NCBI GenBank assembly: GCA_964495805.1
Contig: CAZBWV010000051.1
Coordinates: forward strand, 19,425-83,424
Source: JALXCH01 sp964495805
GTDB taxonomy: Bacteria > Calditrichota > Calditrichia > RBG-13-44-9
Reading direction: 5' to 3'
Length of the DNA stretch: 64,000 nt
The position numbers and the translations under genes were made by a program. The notes beneath the pieces are model-generated. The model saw only the letters and a program-made list of their open reading frames with translations. It had not been told where the DNA came from and ran no database searches. Positions 1 through 9,350 of the stretch are shown here, in pieces. The number at the start of each line of letters is the position of its first letter. Position 1 is the first letter of the stretch.

Positions 1-324
1 CTACCGCTCAATTTCCAGGTGGGGGTGGCAATGGAGGTGCTGAACAACACCCGGCACCGCCTGACTCTGGCCACCGAAGCCATGCATCCCATCAATAATA
101 CCGAAAGCATGAATGTGGGAATGGAATATGCATTTCGCGAGCTGTTTTTCCTGCGCGGGGGATATCGTAACCTGTTTCAGCGAGATAGTGAAGAAGGATT
201 TACCCTGGGTGCCGGTTTTGCTGTGCGATTTCTGGGAAATTTTAAGGTAACCGTCGATTACGCATATGCCGATTTCGGACGGTTACAGAATTCCCAGCGG
301 TTTTCCATTAATATGATGTTTTAG
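1..324 (+). CDS. PorV/PorQ-like outer-membrane protein, 3' end only
   Basis: The reading frame is open from the first base of the window, so this is the C-terminal part (about 107 residues) of a longer gene. It is alternating beta-strand sequence with the markers FFLRGGY and YAYADFG and ends in an aromatic residue (MMF), as outer-membrane barrels do. The same markers occur in the complete 339-aa paralogue at 22743-23762, which gives the family. In type IX secretion systems PorV-like proteins shuttle sorting-domain proteins at the outer membrane. Here the gene directly precedes a sugar ABC importer, so it may belong to the uptake locus. The role is inferred from the paralogue. Confidence 0.8.
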   Translation, partial: LPLNFQVGVAMEVLNNTRHRLTLATEAMHPINNTESMNVGMEYAFRELFFLRGGYRNLFQRDSEEGFTLGAGFAVRFLGNFKVTVDYAYADFGRLQNSQRFSINMMF

Positions 325-421
325 CAGTAGCTGTTAGCATTTGATATCGCCTCCTGCGGAGCACGTCTGGTGGAGGGGATTGATTCGACCACGAACGAAA
401 GGAGAACAAAAAACGATTGAC

Positions 422-1741
422 ATGGAGGGCAACATCAGGCAAAGGTTCTGGATAACCGGGATAGGACCCCGCATTTTTCTGGGGGTCATTTTTTTTATTC
501 TGATAGGTTGTCATCGCGAAAAACAGTCTGCGGAGCAGGCCATTGTGTATTGGTCCTCCAACAACAATTACGAGATAGAGTTTGCCCGCGCGGTGGTGGC
601 GGATTGGAACCGCTTGCATCCCGACGTACCGGTGAAAACTCAGCCGGTTCCCGAGGGACAATCCAGCGAAGAGGTGATCCTGGCTGCGGTGGTGGGGAAA
701 ACCACTCCGGATATCTATTCCAACATGTGGCAGGGCGATGTGGCATTTTATGCTTCCTCCGGTGTGCTGGTTGCATTGGACACTATTCCCGGTTTTCTGG
801 AATTTCTCCGTCAACGCTGCGACAGCGCCACCCTCCAGGAAGTAACTGCGGAAAACGGGCATATTTATCAGATTCCCTGGAAAATGAATCCCATCATGAT
901 GATTTATAATCGAAAGGCGTTGCGGGAAATCGGTTTTCCGCGGCCGCCGCAAACCTACTCCCGTTATCTGGAGGCCGCGCGCCGGTTCAGCCGGGACGCT
1001 GACGGAGACGGGTATGTGGACCACTGGATTGGTTATACCAATGTTTCGGTCACCTGGTGGCAACGGTTGTTCGATTTTTACCCGCTCTACCTGGCAGCGT
1101 CCGGTGGGGCACCGCTGGTTCGGGGGAATCGAGTGATGTTCGAAAATGCCCATGCCGTGGAAGTGTTCCGTTTTCTGAAAACCCTGTTCGAGAAAAACTA
1201 CTTCCCCCGGGAACAGCTTTCTGCCCGGCAGGATGCGTTTCTCTCCGGCATCATTGCTACACGAATTACCGGTCCGTGGGATATCATGCATGTGGAACGC
1301 TTTAAACCGAAAGGCTTCGAATATGCCTTTACTTCCGTACCCCGACCCGATGAGTGCGAAGGGCCGGTGTACACGTACTGCGATCCGAAAAATATCGTCA
1401 TTTTTAACACCTGCACGCGACCGCAACAGGCGGTGGAATTTGTGAAGTTTATGTTGAGTGAGAAGAATGACTTCCGTTTGCTGGAAATGACACGTCAGCT
1501 ACCCAGACGCAGGGATTTGTTCTCCAGCGATCGGTTTATGGCCTATTTTCTGGCTCACCCTCGCATGCTGCCCTTTGCCCGGCAGGCGCGGTATATCCGG
1601 GGAACAGACAATTCCCCGGTGCTGAAGGAAATTTTTGATGCCATTTCTCAGGAATTTGAAGCGTGTGTGGTGTACGGCACCAAATCCCCGGAACAGGCGA
1701 TTCACGATGCCGCCACCGCAGCGCAGCTATTGTTAAAATAA
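422..1741 (+). CDS. ABC sugar transporter, extracellular solute-binding lipoprotein
   Basis: This 439-aa protein is the substrate-binding component of a carbohydrate ABC importer. A hydrophobic N-terminal segment ends in a lipobox (LIGC, Cys30), so it is a predicted lipoprotein. The mature sequence opens with the strand IVYWSSNNNYE and contains TTPDIYSNMWQGD, typical of the SBP_bac_1/8 (maltose/multiple sugar) fold. I chose the ATG at 422. The open frame reaches back to a TTG at 341 but gains only non-signal-like residues, and a purine-rich AAAGGAGA lies at 398-405, rather far upstream. Two permease genes follow and no ATPase gene is present. The glycosidases downstream suggest mannosides as substrate (inference). 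Confidence 0.88.
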   Translation: MEGNIRQRFWITGIGPRIFLGVIFFILIGCHREKQSAEQAIVYWSSNNNYEIEFARAVVADWNRLHPDVPVKTQPVPEGQSSEEVILAAVVGKTTPDIYSNMWQGDVAFYASSGVLVALDTIPGFLEFLRQRCDSATLQEVTAENGHIYQIPWKMNPIMMIYNRKALREIGFPRPPQTYSRYLEAARRFSRDADGDGYVDHWIGYTNVSVTWWQRLFDFYPLYLAASGGAPLVRGNRVMFENAHAVEVFRFLKTLFEKNYFPREQLSARQDAFLSGIIATRITGPWDIMHVERFKPKGFEYAFTSVPRPDECEGPVYTYCDPKNIVIFNTCTRPQQAVEFVKFMLSEKNDFRLLEMTRQLPRRRDLFSSDRFMAYFLAHPRMLPFARQARYIRGTDNSPVLKEIFDAISQEFEACVVYGTKSPEQAIHDAATAAQLLLK

Positions 1742-1753
1742 CGGACGAGCCGC

Positions 1754-2617
1754 ATGAAACGGAAGTTGAAGAAACAACTGATTCCTTATGTGATGGTGTC
1801 GCCTTATGTACTGCACTTTTTGTTGTTTGTGTTGTTTCCGGTAGTATTTTCGTTTGTACTCATTTTTCACCGCTGGAATATCATTTCGCCTATGGAATTT
1901 GTGGGATTGGGCAATTTCGACCGCCTGTTTCATGACCGCTTGTTTTTCAAATCTCTGGGGAATACGCTAATTTTTTTGATTATCCACATTCCTTTACAAA
2001 TTGCTGTGGCGTTGTTCTTTGCCGAATTGCTTAATCAGCGAATTCGGTTGCGGGGATTTTTCCGTGCGGCGTACTTCCTGCCGGTTGTGGTTTCCGGTGT
2101 GGTGGTCACTGTGTTATGGCAGCAATTGTACGGATTCGATACCGGTTTGCTGAATCGGTTACTGGTCAAACTGGGGCTGGGCCGCGTACCCTGGCTGGTA
2201 AGTCCCAAACTGGCTATGCCCTCCATTGCACTGATGGCAACCTGGAAAAATGTGGGTCTGTACATTGTGTTGTTTCTGGTCGGGCTTCAGAGTGTACCCA
2301 GCCATTATTACGAAGCCGCCGAATTGGAGGGCGCCACTCACTGGCAGAAGTTCTGGTATATTACCCTGCCCATGATTAATCCCACCATTTTTATGGTGGT
2401 GGTGCTTTCCACCATTGGCGGATTTTCTCTGTTTATTGAACCGTATGTGATGACCGGAGGCGGACCGTTAAATAGCACCCTCTCGGCGGTGTTGTACATT
2501 TACAAGCAGGGCTTCTTTTTCTACCACATGGGTTATGCCGCTACCCTGGGATTCTTCTTTGCCGCATTAATTTTGATGGTGGTGTTCTTACAGAAGCGGT
2601 TTGTGGAAAGGGAGTAG
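1754..2617 (+). CDS. ABC sugar transporter permease, MalF/UgpA type
   Basis: This 287-aa inner-membrane permease has six hydrophobic segments. The first lies at about residues 12-35, and the cytoplasmic EAA loop reads YYEAAELEGATHWQKFW, the coupling site for the ATPase. Its length and the EAA position match the MalF/UgpA branch that lacks the long periplasmic insert. It starts 12 bp after the binding-protein gene and should be co-transcribed with it. It pairs with the second permease at 2919-3737. Confidence 0.92.
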   Translation: MKRKLKKQLIPYVMVSPYVLHFLLFVLFPVVFSFVLIFHRWNIISPMEFVGLGNFDRLFHDRLFFKSLGNTLIFLIIHIPLQIAVALFFAELLNQRIRLRGFFRAAYFLPVVVSGVVVTVLWQQLYGFDTGLLNRLLVKLGLGRVPWLVSPKLAMPSIALMATWKNVGLYIVLFLVGLQSVPSHYYEAAELEGATHWQKFWYITLPMINPTIFMVVVLSTIGGFSLFIEPYVMTGGGPLNSTLSAVLYIYKQGFFFYHMGYAATLGFFFAALILMVVFLQKRFVERE

Positions 2618-2918
2618 GGAAAGAAGGGGAAATAAGGGGGATAAGGAAATAGATGAAATGTAGGATGGGGAAGTAGAATGAGTACTGAGGGTTTTATCTC
2701 ATGAACAGGTGTGCAATTGGTGGTGCGGTTAAAAGTTTGTCAGACCTGATTTCAGGAGGGTGAGGGGGAGCATAACACATTGATTTTTCGCTGTTTTCGC
2801 GAATGAATATATACGGCAGATTTTTCCTGGAATTTTGGTATTCGCTTCATGATTGCTCGGTGTTTCTTTAATAGCAGTATAAGCGGTATTTTCGGGTGAG
2901 TGAAAAAAAGGGATTCAG
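2618..2918. other. 301-bp spacer between the two ABC permease genes
   Basis: Partner permease genes of this family normally abut or overlap, so a 301-bp gap is unusual. The first 75 bases are very purine-rich (repeated GGGGAAATA/GGGGGATAA tracts) and the rest is AT-richer. I see no open frame with a ribosome site, no clear intrinsic terminator and no convincing promoter. AAGGG at about 2907-2911 serves the next gene. Confidence 0.5.
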
Positions 2919-3737
2919 GTGAAAGTGATTAAAAAAATCGGGTTGTACGGAATTTTATTTGTGGGAGCAGTGGCATTCACCTATCCGTTTTTATGGATGC
3001 TGTTTGCTTCCCTGGCACCTGAATCGGAAATCGGGCGACTGACTTTGTTTCCTTCCGCCCTGACCCTGCACAATTATCAGCAGGTTGTGGAAAAAATCCC
3101 TATTTTTCGTTCTTTACTGAACAGCCTGATTGTTTCCTTCAGCGTCACGGTCGGTGTTCTGGTGTTCAGCTCCATGGTGGGTTACGCTCTTTCTCGCCTG
3201 CGCTTCAAAGGTCGCAACCTGATTTTCTACATTATCATTTTTACCATGACTCTGCCGTTTCAAATTACACTGATTCCCCAGTATATTTTGATGGTGAAAT
3301 TTGGCTGGGTGGACAGTTACCTGGCATTAATTGTTCCCTACCTGCTCAGCGCTTTTGCCATCATCATGTTCCGACAATATTTTATGACCATTCCGCAGGA
3401 TTTAATTGATGCGGCACGCATTGATGGATGCTCGGAATTTCAGATCCTCTTTCGCATCCTCTGGCCCAACTCCGTGCCCGCTCTGGTTACGGTGGGCATC
3501 ATTACCTTCATGACTTCCTGGAACGAAGTGCTCTGGCCCATCATTGTAATTCGTAACGAAAAGTTAATGACCATGCCTCAGCTGGTAACCCTGTTTGTAG
3601 TGGGAGGGCGTTCCGAATCCCAGCTGGGAGTGAAACTGGCCTCTGCCACCATGCTGGCATTGCCCATTATTGTGGCGTACATCTTCTTCCAGCGGTATTT
3701 CATCCAGAGTATGGCCAGCACAGGAATGAAGGAGTAA
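2919..3737 (+). CDS. ABC sugar transporter permease, MalG/UgpE type
   Basis: This 272-aa inner-membrane permease has six membrane spans and the EAA-loop motif DAARIDGCSEFQIL. The N-terminal YPFLWMLFASL is typical of MalG-like subunits. The GTG start at 2919 is preceded by AAGGG with six bases between; no ATG lies near in frame. It completes the heteromeric channel with the gene at 1754-2617. The energising ATPase must be encoded elsewhere, as in organisms with one shared MsmX-type ATPase (inference). Confidence 0.92.
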   Translation: MKVIKKIGLYGILFVGAVAFTYPFLWMLFASLAPESEIGRLTLFPSALTLHNYQQVVEKIPIFRSLLNSLIVSFSVTVGVLVFSSMVGYALSRLRFKGRNLIFYIIIFTMTLPFQITLIPQYILMVKFGWVDSYLALIVPYLLSAFAIIMFRQYFMTIPQDLIDAARIDGCSEFQILFRILWPNSVPALVTVGIITFMTSWNEVLWPIIVIRNEKLMTMPQLVTLFVVGGRSESQLGVKLASATMLALPIIVAYIFFQRYFIQSMASTGMKE

Positions 3738-3845
3738 GGGAAGGCTCCGGCACGCTGTGGCGCACCGGAAAAAACGCGGAAAACAGGCTGGGTAGCAGAA
3801 CAACATTAAACAAAGGGTAGAACCCGGAAACCTGTGGAATTTGAC

Positions 3846-5159
3846 ATGAAGTCTGGCTTTGTTACATTAACCGGGATGGTGCTTCTGTTGCTTATTTCCT
3901 GCACTTCGCAGAAGCGTTCCCGGGAGCCCATGCTGCGAATCAATCCGGCACACCTGAATTATCTGTACCAGGAGCGGGTGTTCGGGCAGGATACAGTGGG
4001 ATTTGTGCGGATTTACGCTGAAGCACCGGATTACCACTATGTGGAAGCGCCGGGGGAGGGGATTGCCTGTGTGGACGATGCCGCGCGGGCAGCGGTGTTC
4101 TACATGCAATACTATTCTTATCGCAAAGACCCGGCAGATTTACTCAAGGCTCGCCGTTTGCTCAGGTTTGTCCTCCACATGCAGGCACCAAACGGAATGT
4201 TTTACAATTTCGTTTTTGAAGATGGGCGTATCAACCGGACGAGACATAACAGCCGGCCGGTGGCGGATTGGTGGGGCTGGAGAGCCATGTGGGCGCTAAG
4301 CGAAGGTGCGCTATTTTTTCGCCATACCGATACGACATTCGCCGGAGAGCTGACCGATGCGCTGGAGAAGGCGCTTCCGGCGGTGGATTCGCTGCTAATT
4401 CGGTATCCCCGAACCCGGAAAGTAAAAGGATTACCGTGCCCGATCTATCTGCCTTTTCAATCCGCCGCCGATCAGGCCTCCGTGCTGGTACAGGCACTGG
4501 TAAATTACATACAGATTCAACCGGACTCACAGGTCTCAGAAAATATTTCCCGACTGTGCCAGGGTATTTGCCTGATGCAAACCGGCGATTCCCTGCACTT
4601 TCCCTACGGAGTGCTTCGTTCCTGGGAGAACCAGTGGCACGCCTGGGGAAATAGCCAGAGCTATGCTCTGTTAAAAGCAGCTCGTTTACCCGGTCTGGAT
4701 GCATTTGCCGAACCTGCTCTACAGGAACTCCGCTTTTTTGTTCCGTTGGGAATGCAGGTGGATTTTTCCGCATTTCTGAGTTTTCGCAGAACGGACGAGA
4801 TGGTGCAACTGGTGGAAAAACACCGCTTTCCACAAATTGCCTATGGCATACGACCGTATGTGTGGGCGGCGCTGGAAGCCTTTCGGTGGACCGGGTGTAT
4901 CTGGTACGCCCGAGCGGCAGGGAAATGGGCGGCCTGGCTGGTGGGGGAAAATCCCGCTGGCGTGCCCATGTACCAGCCCGCAACCGGGCGTTGCTTCGAT
5001 GGCCTCGAAAGCGAAACGGTGATCAATCGAAATTCCGGCGCTGAGTCCACTATCGAAGCGCTGCTTACTCTGCTGAAGGTGCGACAGGTACCCGCAGCAT
5101 GGGAGCAGCTCCAGCAGGCATACCGGAAACATCTGATAAAAGTGAGCTCTTCCCGGTAA
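3846..5159 (+). CDS. lipoprotein with probable (alpha/alpha) toroid fold, in mannoside operon
   Basis: This protein has 437 aa from the ATG at 3846; a GTG at 3834 is an alternative start. The N-terminus is a signal with lipobox LISC (Cys19). The body is helix-rich. It contains EGIACVDDAARAAVFY, resembling the CxDDNARA signature of alpha/alpha-toroid domains found in proteins encoded next to GH130 phosphorylases, and RPVADWWGWRAMWAL. I do not recognise a catalytic motif with certainty. Its place directly before GH130 suggests a role in binding or processing mannosides at the cell surface. The fold call is from motif resemblance, not from a search. Confidence 0.6.
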   Translation: MKSGFVTLTGMVLLLLISCTSQKRSREPMLRINPAHLNYLYQERVFGQDTVGFVRIYAEAPDYHYVEAPGEGIACVDDAARAAVFYMQYYSYRKDPADLLKARRLLRFVLHMQAPNGMFYNFVFEDGRINRTRHNSRPVADWWGWRAMWALSEGALFFRHTDTTFAGELTDALEKALPAVDSLLIRYPRTRKVKGLPCPIYLPFQSAADQASVLVQALVNYIQIQPDSQVSENISRLCQGICLMQTGDSLHFPYGVLRSWENQWHAWGNSQSYALLKAARLPGLDAFAEPALQELRFFVPLGMQVDFSAFLSFRRTDEMVQLVEKHRFPQIAYGIRPYVWAALEAFRWTGCIWYARAAGKWAAWLVGENPAGVPMYQPATGRCFDGLESETVINRNSGAESTIEALLTLLKVRQVPAAWEQLQQAYRKHLIKVSSSR

Positions 5160-5254
5160 ATATCCGGGAAGTCCGTTTCCGGACCGGGCCCGGGTAGTTA
5201 TCGGGAAAAACCTAATTATTGAAACGAAGGACTTAAAAATGAGGGTTTTGGAGA

Positions 5255-6184
5255 ATGGCAGAAGTGAAGCTGAAACGCGTGAACGGAGTTATTCTGGGAC
5301 CGATTGCCGAACATCCCTGGGAGTCCCGTGCGGCGTTTAATCCGGGAGCTGTTCTGGTTAACCAGGAGGTGCATTTGCTGTACCGCGCGGTGGAAGGGGA
5401 CAACTTCTCGACCATCGGATATGCTCGTCTTACACCGGACGGGCAGCTCCTTTACCGACATCCGGAACCGGTGATTCGGCGCGAGCAGGAACAGGAAAAA
5501 CAGGGGGCCGAAGACCCGCGCATCGTGCCTTTTCAGGAAAAATACCTGGTGTTTTACACCGGTTACAATGGGCAAACCGTGCGGGTGATGATGGCCGAAA
5601 CAGAAGACTTTTTACGTTTCCACAAACATGGTGTGGTGGGGCCGGATCATAACGATAAGGACGCCATGCTCTTTCCGGAAACCTTCGGGAACCGGGTGGC
5701 ATTTCTGCACCGTATTGAACCCAGCATTCAGCTGGCCTGGTTCGACGACTTCCAGCATTTTCTCCATCCCGAAAAGGAATACTGGCCCACCCATCTGCAA
5801 CAACTGGAGCAGCACGTGGTGATGCATCCCGAATACAGCTGGGAAGCGGAAAAGATTGGCGCGGGTCCTACCCCCATTCACACCGAGGCGGGATGGCTGC
5901 TGATTTACCATGGTGTGGATCGCCAGCTTACCTACCGGGCCGGGGCAGCGCTGTTGGACGAAAAAGACCCCACCCGGGTTATTGCCCGACTTCCGTATCC
6001 CATACTGGAACCGGAACGCGATTACGAGAAAATTGGCGATGTGAATATGGTGGTGTTTCCGGAAGGAGCAGTGGTGGCGGAGAATGAATTGTACGTGTTT
6101 TACGGTGGGGCTGATAAAGTGGTGGGGCTGGCTGTTTGCCGCCTGTCCGATTTAATCGATGAACTCTGGCGACACCGAGTGTGA
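5255..6184 (+). CDS. GH130 family beta-mannoside phosphorylase
   Basis: This 309-aa protein has no signal peptide and is cytoplasmic. It has the five-bladed propeller signature of GH130: AAFNPGAVLVNQ at about 27-38, GAEDPRI with the likely catalytic Asp87, and the late GAGPTPIHTEAGWLLIYHG. Family members phosphorolyse beta-1,4-mannosyl linkages to mannose 1-phosphate; the exact acceptor (mannose, glucose or GlcNAc) cannot be read here. The ATG at 5255 follows TTTTGGAGA. The stop overlaps the next start (TGATG at 6182-6186), so translation is coupled. The neighbouring GH2 enzyme fits intracellular mannooligosaccharide breakdown. Confidence 0.9.
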   Translation: MAEVKLKRVNGVILGPIAEHPWESRAAFNPGAVLVNQEVHLLYRAVEGDNFSTIGYARLTPDGQLLYRHPEPVIRREQEQEKQGAEDPRIVPFQEKYLVFYTGYNGQTVRVMMAETEDFLRFHKHGVVGPDHNDKDAMLFPETFGNRVAFLHRIEPSIQLAWFDDFQHFLHPEKEYWPTHLQQLEQHVVMHPEYSWEAEKIGAGPTPIHTEAGWLLIYHGVDRQLTYRAGAALLDEKDPTRVIARLPYPILEPERDYEKIGDVNMVVFPEGAVVAENELYVFYGGADKVVGLAVCRLSDLIDELWRHRV

Positions 6185-9100
6185 TGAAATCTTTGTTTCA
6201 ACACAAAAAATGGCGTTTAGCGGCAGGCAGGGTGTGGTGGCAGATTTTACTGCTGGTTGGCACTTCCGCGTTTAGCCAGCAGATCACCATTCCCCGCGTG
6301 AATCTGATGCCCGATTTCCCCCAGCCGTATCACATGCGTAACTGGAAAAAGGTGGCGCTGGGGTACGATTCGCTGGTGTTTAATTTCCACGCCAGCGGAC
6401 AGTACCTGCCGCTTATTCGCTGGAACACTTCGCCGGTAAATTACCCGAATCATCCCAGCTTTGGTTTGCATACCGTGGTGGGAACTCTGTACCCGGAAAG
6501 CGCCGAAGCGATTAATGCACTGCCTGCGGTTATAGGAGCCATGCTTTGCGGAGTGGACAAACGGCATCAGTTCGGGCAGGATTTTGTGCTGATGTGTGAG
6601 GAATGGTTCAATCGCCGACCGGCTGAAAATGTGTATCTGAACCATCCCTATACCAGCAGTGGTAGCGACTGGTGGTATGATACCATGCCGAACCTGTTCT
6701 TCTACCAGTTGTTCGATCTGGCCAGCGATCTTAGCATTGGCGAATTTGCCCTTCAGTTTGAACTGGTAGCCGACCGGTGGCTGGAAGCGCTTGGTGCCAT
6801 GGGGGGAAGTGCCACCCCCTGGAACGTGCCCGGGATGAACTACCACGGATGGCACCTTTCCACCATGACTCCCAACACGAACGGTGTTCCGGAGCCGGAA
6901 GCAGCGGGTGCCATAGCATGGCTCCTGTACATGGCGTGGAACAAACTTCATCATTTAAAATATCGCACGGGGGTGGAATGGGCGCTGGAGTTTCTGGAAG
7001 CGTGCCCCTCTAACCCCTCTTACGAGCTTCAGCTTCCCTACGGTGCCTATGTTGCGGCCCGGATGAATGCCGAAGTGGGGACTACTTACGACATTCCCCG
7101 TCTGGTGAATTGGTGCTTCGACGTCGGCCCGTTGCGCAATTGGGGAGCTATTGTGGGAACCTGGGGTGGGTACGATTGTTCCGGTCTCATCGGAGAAATC
7201 AGCGGCAACGACTACGCTTTTTTCATGAACACGGTGGAACAGATTGGAGCTCTGGTTCCCCTGGTACGCTACGACGAACGGTTTGCCACTGCCATCGGAA
7301 AATGGGTATTGAATGCCACCAATGCCCTGCGCCTGTTTTATCCCAACTTTTTGCCGGACGACCACCAGGACAATGAACAATGGGCACATCAGTACGATCC
7401 ACATTCCTGCATCGCTTACGAAGCGCTGCGGGAGGAGTATCAGGGCTATAGTCCCTATGCTACCGGCGATGCCATGAGCGGTGGCTGGGGATTAACCAAC
7501 TTGACTCTGTACGGCTCCTCCCACGTAGGCATTTTGGGTGCCATTGTGGATACTACCAACATTCCCGGTATTTTAAAACTGGATGTATTGAAGACAGATT
7601 ATTTCCATCGTCCGGCCTATCCCACCTATCTGCTGTACAATCCTTATTCCGTGGATACTCTGGTGGCGCTACCCCTGCCGATCGGTAATCATGATATTTA
7701 CGAGGTGGTGAGCAATCAATTTGTGCAGCAAGGGGTCAGCGGAACTGCCCTGTTAAATCTACCTGCCCATCAGGCCTGGCTGGTTGTGCTGACGCCGGCA
7801 GGTGGAGCTCTTGCCTACCGGCAGGAATGGATGCTGGTGAACGGGGTGGTAGTGGATTTCCGCTCCGGACAGCCTGTTAGCAATTATCCGCCCCGCATCA
7901 AAGGGCTGGCAGCTGACCCGCCCACAGTGGGAATTGCAGATACTACCACACTGTTCTGCACGGCGGTAGATCGCGATGGCGATTCACTCACTTTCCAGTG
8001 GATCTGTTCTTCCGGAAATGTGTTTGGTAGCGGAAGTCAGGTTCAGTGGGTGGCTCCCGGTGTGGTTGGTCAGGGATCGGTGAGGGTGGTGGTAAGCGAC
8101 GGGCTGGCAACGGATACCGCCCGGCTGGAAATTCCCGTTACCCAGCCGGTGAATCATCCTCCGGTCATTGAATCGCTCACCGCCCGTCCGCGGAAAATCG
8201 ATCTGGGGGGAACCGTACGGTTGCAGTGTACGGCATACGATCCCGATGGCGATTCGTTGAGTTACGACTGGACGGCCAGTGCAGGGATTTTGCAGGATAG
8301 TTTGAACACCGCAACCTGGACGGCTCCCATGCAACCGGGGGATGACACCATTTACTGTCGGGTGGTCGATTCCCGCGGGGCGGAAGCCCGGGACAGCATC
8401 GTGGTGCTGGTGCGCGACTTCTCCCAGTTTGTTCCCGGGAAGTTAATTGCTTACTATCCCATGAATGGGAACGCCAACGATGCCAGCGGACACGGTTACC
8501 ACGGGGTGGTGCATGGTGCCGTACTTACGACCGACCGTTTCGGAAATCCTAATGCCGCTTACCGGTTCGACGGTGTGGACGATTACATCTCGGTAGCCAA
8601 TCACGACAGTTTGAACTTCCGCCGGGCCATCTCTCTGAACTTCTGGATGAAAATCGATCAGTTCTCCGGTCACGAAGCATTTCTTCTCTCCCACGGAAGC
8701 TGGCAGCATCGCTGGAAGGTCTCGCTGATTCCTTCCCGACATCTGCGCTGGACTGTCAATACCGATCAGGGAATTGTGGATCTGGACAGCGAAAATCCCC
8801 TGCAGGGAGGAATCTGGTACAACGTTACCTGCTATTACGATGGTTCCGGTATGGAGCTTTACCTGAATGGCGAGCTGGATAACTTTACTTCCTGCTCCGG
8901 TCTGATCCGGCAAACCAGCTACGATTTGACCATGGGTCAGATGCTTCCGGGAAACGCCAGCTACAACTTTGCCGGAGTGCTGGATGAGGTGCGAGTTTAC
9001 AATTACGGATTGTCCGTGCCGGAAATCACCACTCTGTACCAGATGCCCAATGGAGTTACTCCGCCGGAGGGGGTTCCTCTTGCCCGGCAATTCAAAGTGT

Positions 9101-9348
9101 ATCCGAATTATCCCAATCCGTTTAATTCCGTTACGGTAATCCAATACACCCTTCCGCATACTCAAAGGGTGGAGGTGGTGGTTTTCGATGTAACCGGGCA
9201 GCGTGTCGCCGTACTGATGCACGGAATTCAGCAGGCTGGCAGACATACCCTGCGCTGGCAGGCAGATAACCTCTCCGCAGGAATTTATTTCTGCCGGGTT
9301 CATAGCGAAAATAATTCGGGAACCATTAAAATGCTTTTGGTGAAGTAA
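6184..9348 (+). CDS. secreted multidomain protein: helical N-domain, two Ig/PKD-like repeats, LamG, C-terminal sorting domain
   Basis: This protein has 1054 aa from the ATG at 6184, coupled to GH130 through TGATG. A signal peptide ends near AFSQQ. Residues about 40-560 form an aromatic-rich helical domain I do not recognise (HPYTSSGSDWWYDTMP, LIGEISGNDYAFF); it may be an alpha/alpha-barrel glycosidase or lyase. Two beta-sandwich repeats with DGDSL follow (about 580-750). A LamG/concanavalin-like domain starts with AYYPMNGNANDASG, and a sorting domain starts with NYPNPFNSVTVIQY. It is predicted to be exported across the outer membrane and to act on mannan-like glycans outside the cell (inference from context). 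Confidence 0.7.
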   Translation: MKSLFQHKKWRLAAGRVWWQILLLVGTSAFSQQITIPRVNLMPDFPQPYHMRNWKKVALGYDSLVFNFHASGQYLPLIRWNTSPVNYPNHPSFGLHTVVGTLYPESAEAINALPAVIGAMLCGVDKRHQFGQDFVLMCEEWFNRRPAENVYLNHPYTSSGSDWWYDTMPNLFFYQLFDLASDLSIGEFALQFELVADRWLEALGAMGGSATPWNVPGMNYHGWHLSTMTPNTNGVPEPEAAGAIAWLLYMAWNKLHHLKYRTGVEWALEFLEACPSNPSYELQLPYGAYVAARMNAEVGTTYDIPRLVNWCFDVGPLRNWGAIVGTWGGYDCSGLIGEISGNDYAFFMNTVEQIGALVPLVRYDERFATAIGKWVLNATNALRLFYPNFLPDDHQDNEQWAHQYDPHSCIAYEALREEYQGYSPYATGDAMSGGWGLTNLTLYGSSHVGILGAIVDTTNIPGILKLDVLKTDYFHRPAYPTYLLYNPYSVDTLVALPLPIGNHDIYEVVSNQFVQQGVSGTALLNLPAHQAWLVVLTPAGGALAYRQEWMLVNGVVVDFRSGQPVSNYPPRIKGLAADPPTVGIADTTTLFCTAVDRDGDSLTFQWICSSGNVFGSGSQVQWVAPGVVGQGSVRVVVSDGLATDTARLEIPVTQPVNHPPVIESLTARPRKIDLGGTVRLQCTAYDPDGDSLSYDWTASAGILQDSLNTATWTAPMQPGDDTIYCRVVDSRGAEARDSIVVLVRDFSQFVPGKLIAYYPMNGNANDASGHGYHGVVHGAVLTTDRFGNPNAAYRFDGVDDYISVANHDSLNFRRAISLNFWMKIDQFSGHEAFLLSHGSWQHRWKVSLIPSRHLRWTVNTDQGIVDLDSENPLQGGIWYNVTCYYDGSGMELYLNGELDNFTSCSGLIRQTSYDLTMGQMLPGNASYNFAGVLDEVRVYNYGLSVPEITTLYQMPNGVTPPEGVPLARQFKVYPNYPNPFNSVTVIQYTLPHTQRVEVVVFDVTGQRVAVLMHGIQQAGRHTLRWQADNLSAGIYFCRVHSENNSGTIKMLLVK

Positions 9349-9350
9349 TC

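Noticed and set aside
308..1426. 372-codon minus-strand open frame
   Set aside because: It is the antisense of the solute-binding protein gene, whose sense product has a lipobox and family motifs; the antisense product has neither.
4231..4983. 250-codon minus-strand open frame
   Set aside because: It lies wholly inside the toroid-like lipoprotein gene and is rich in Pro/Arg, as antisense frames of GC-rich codons are.
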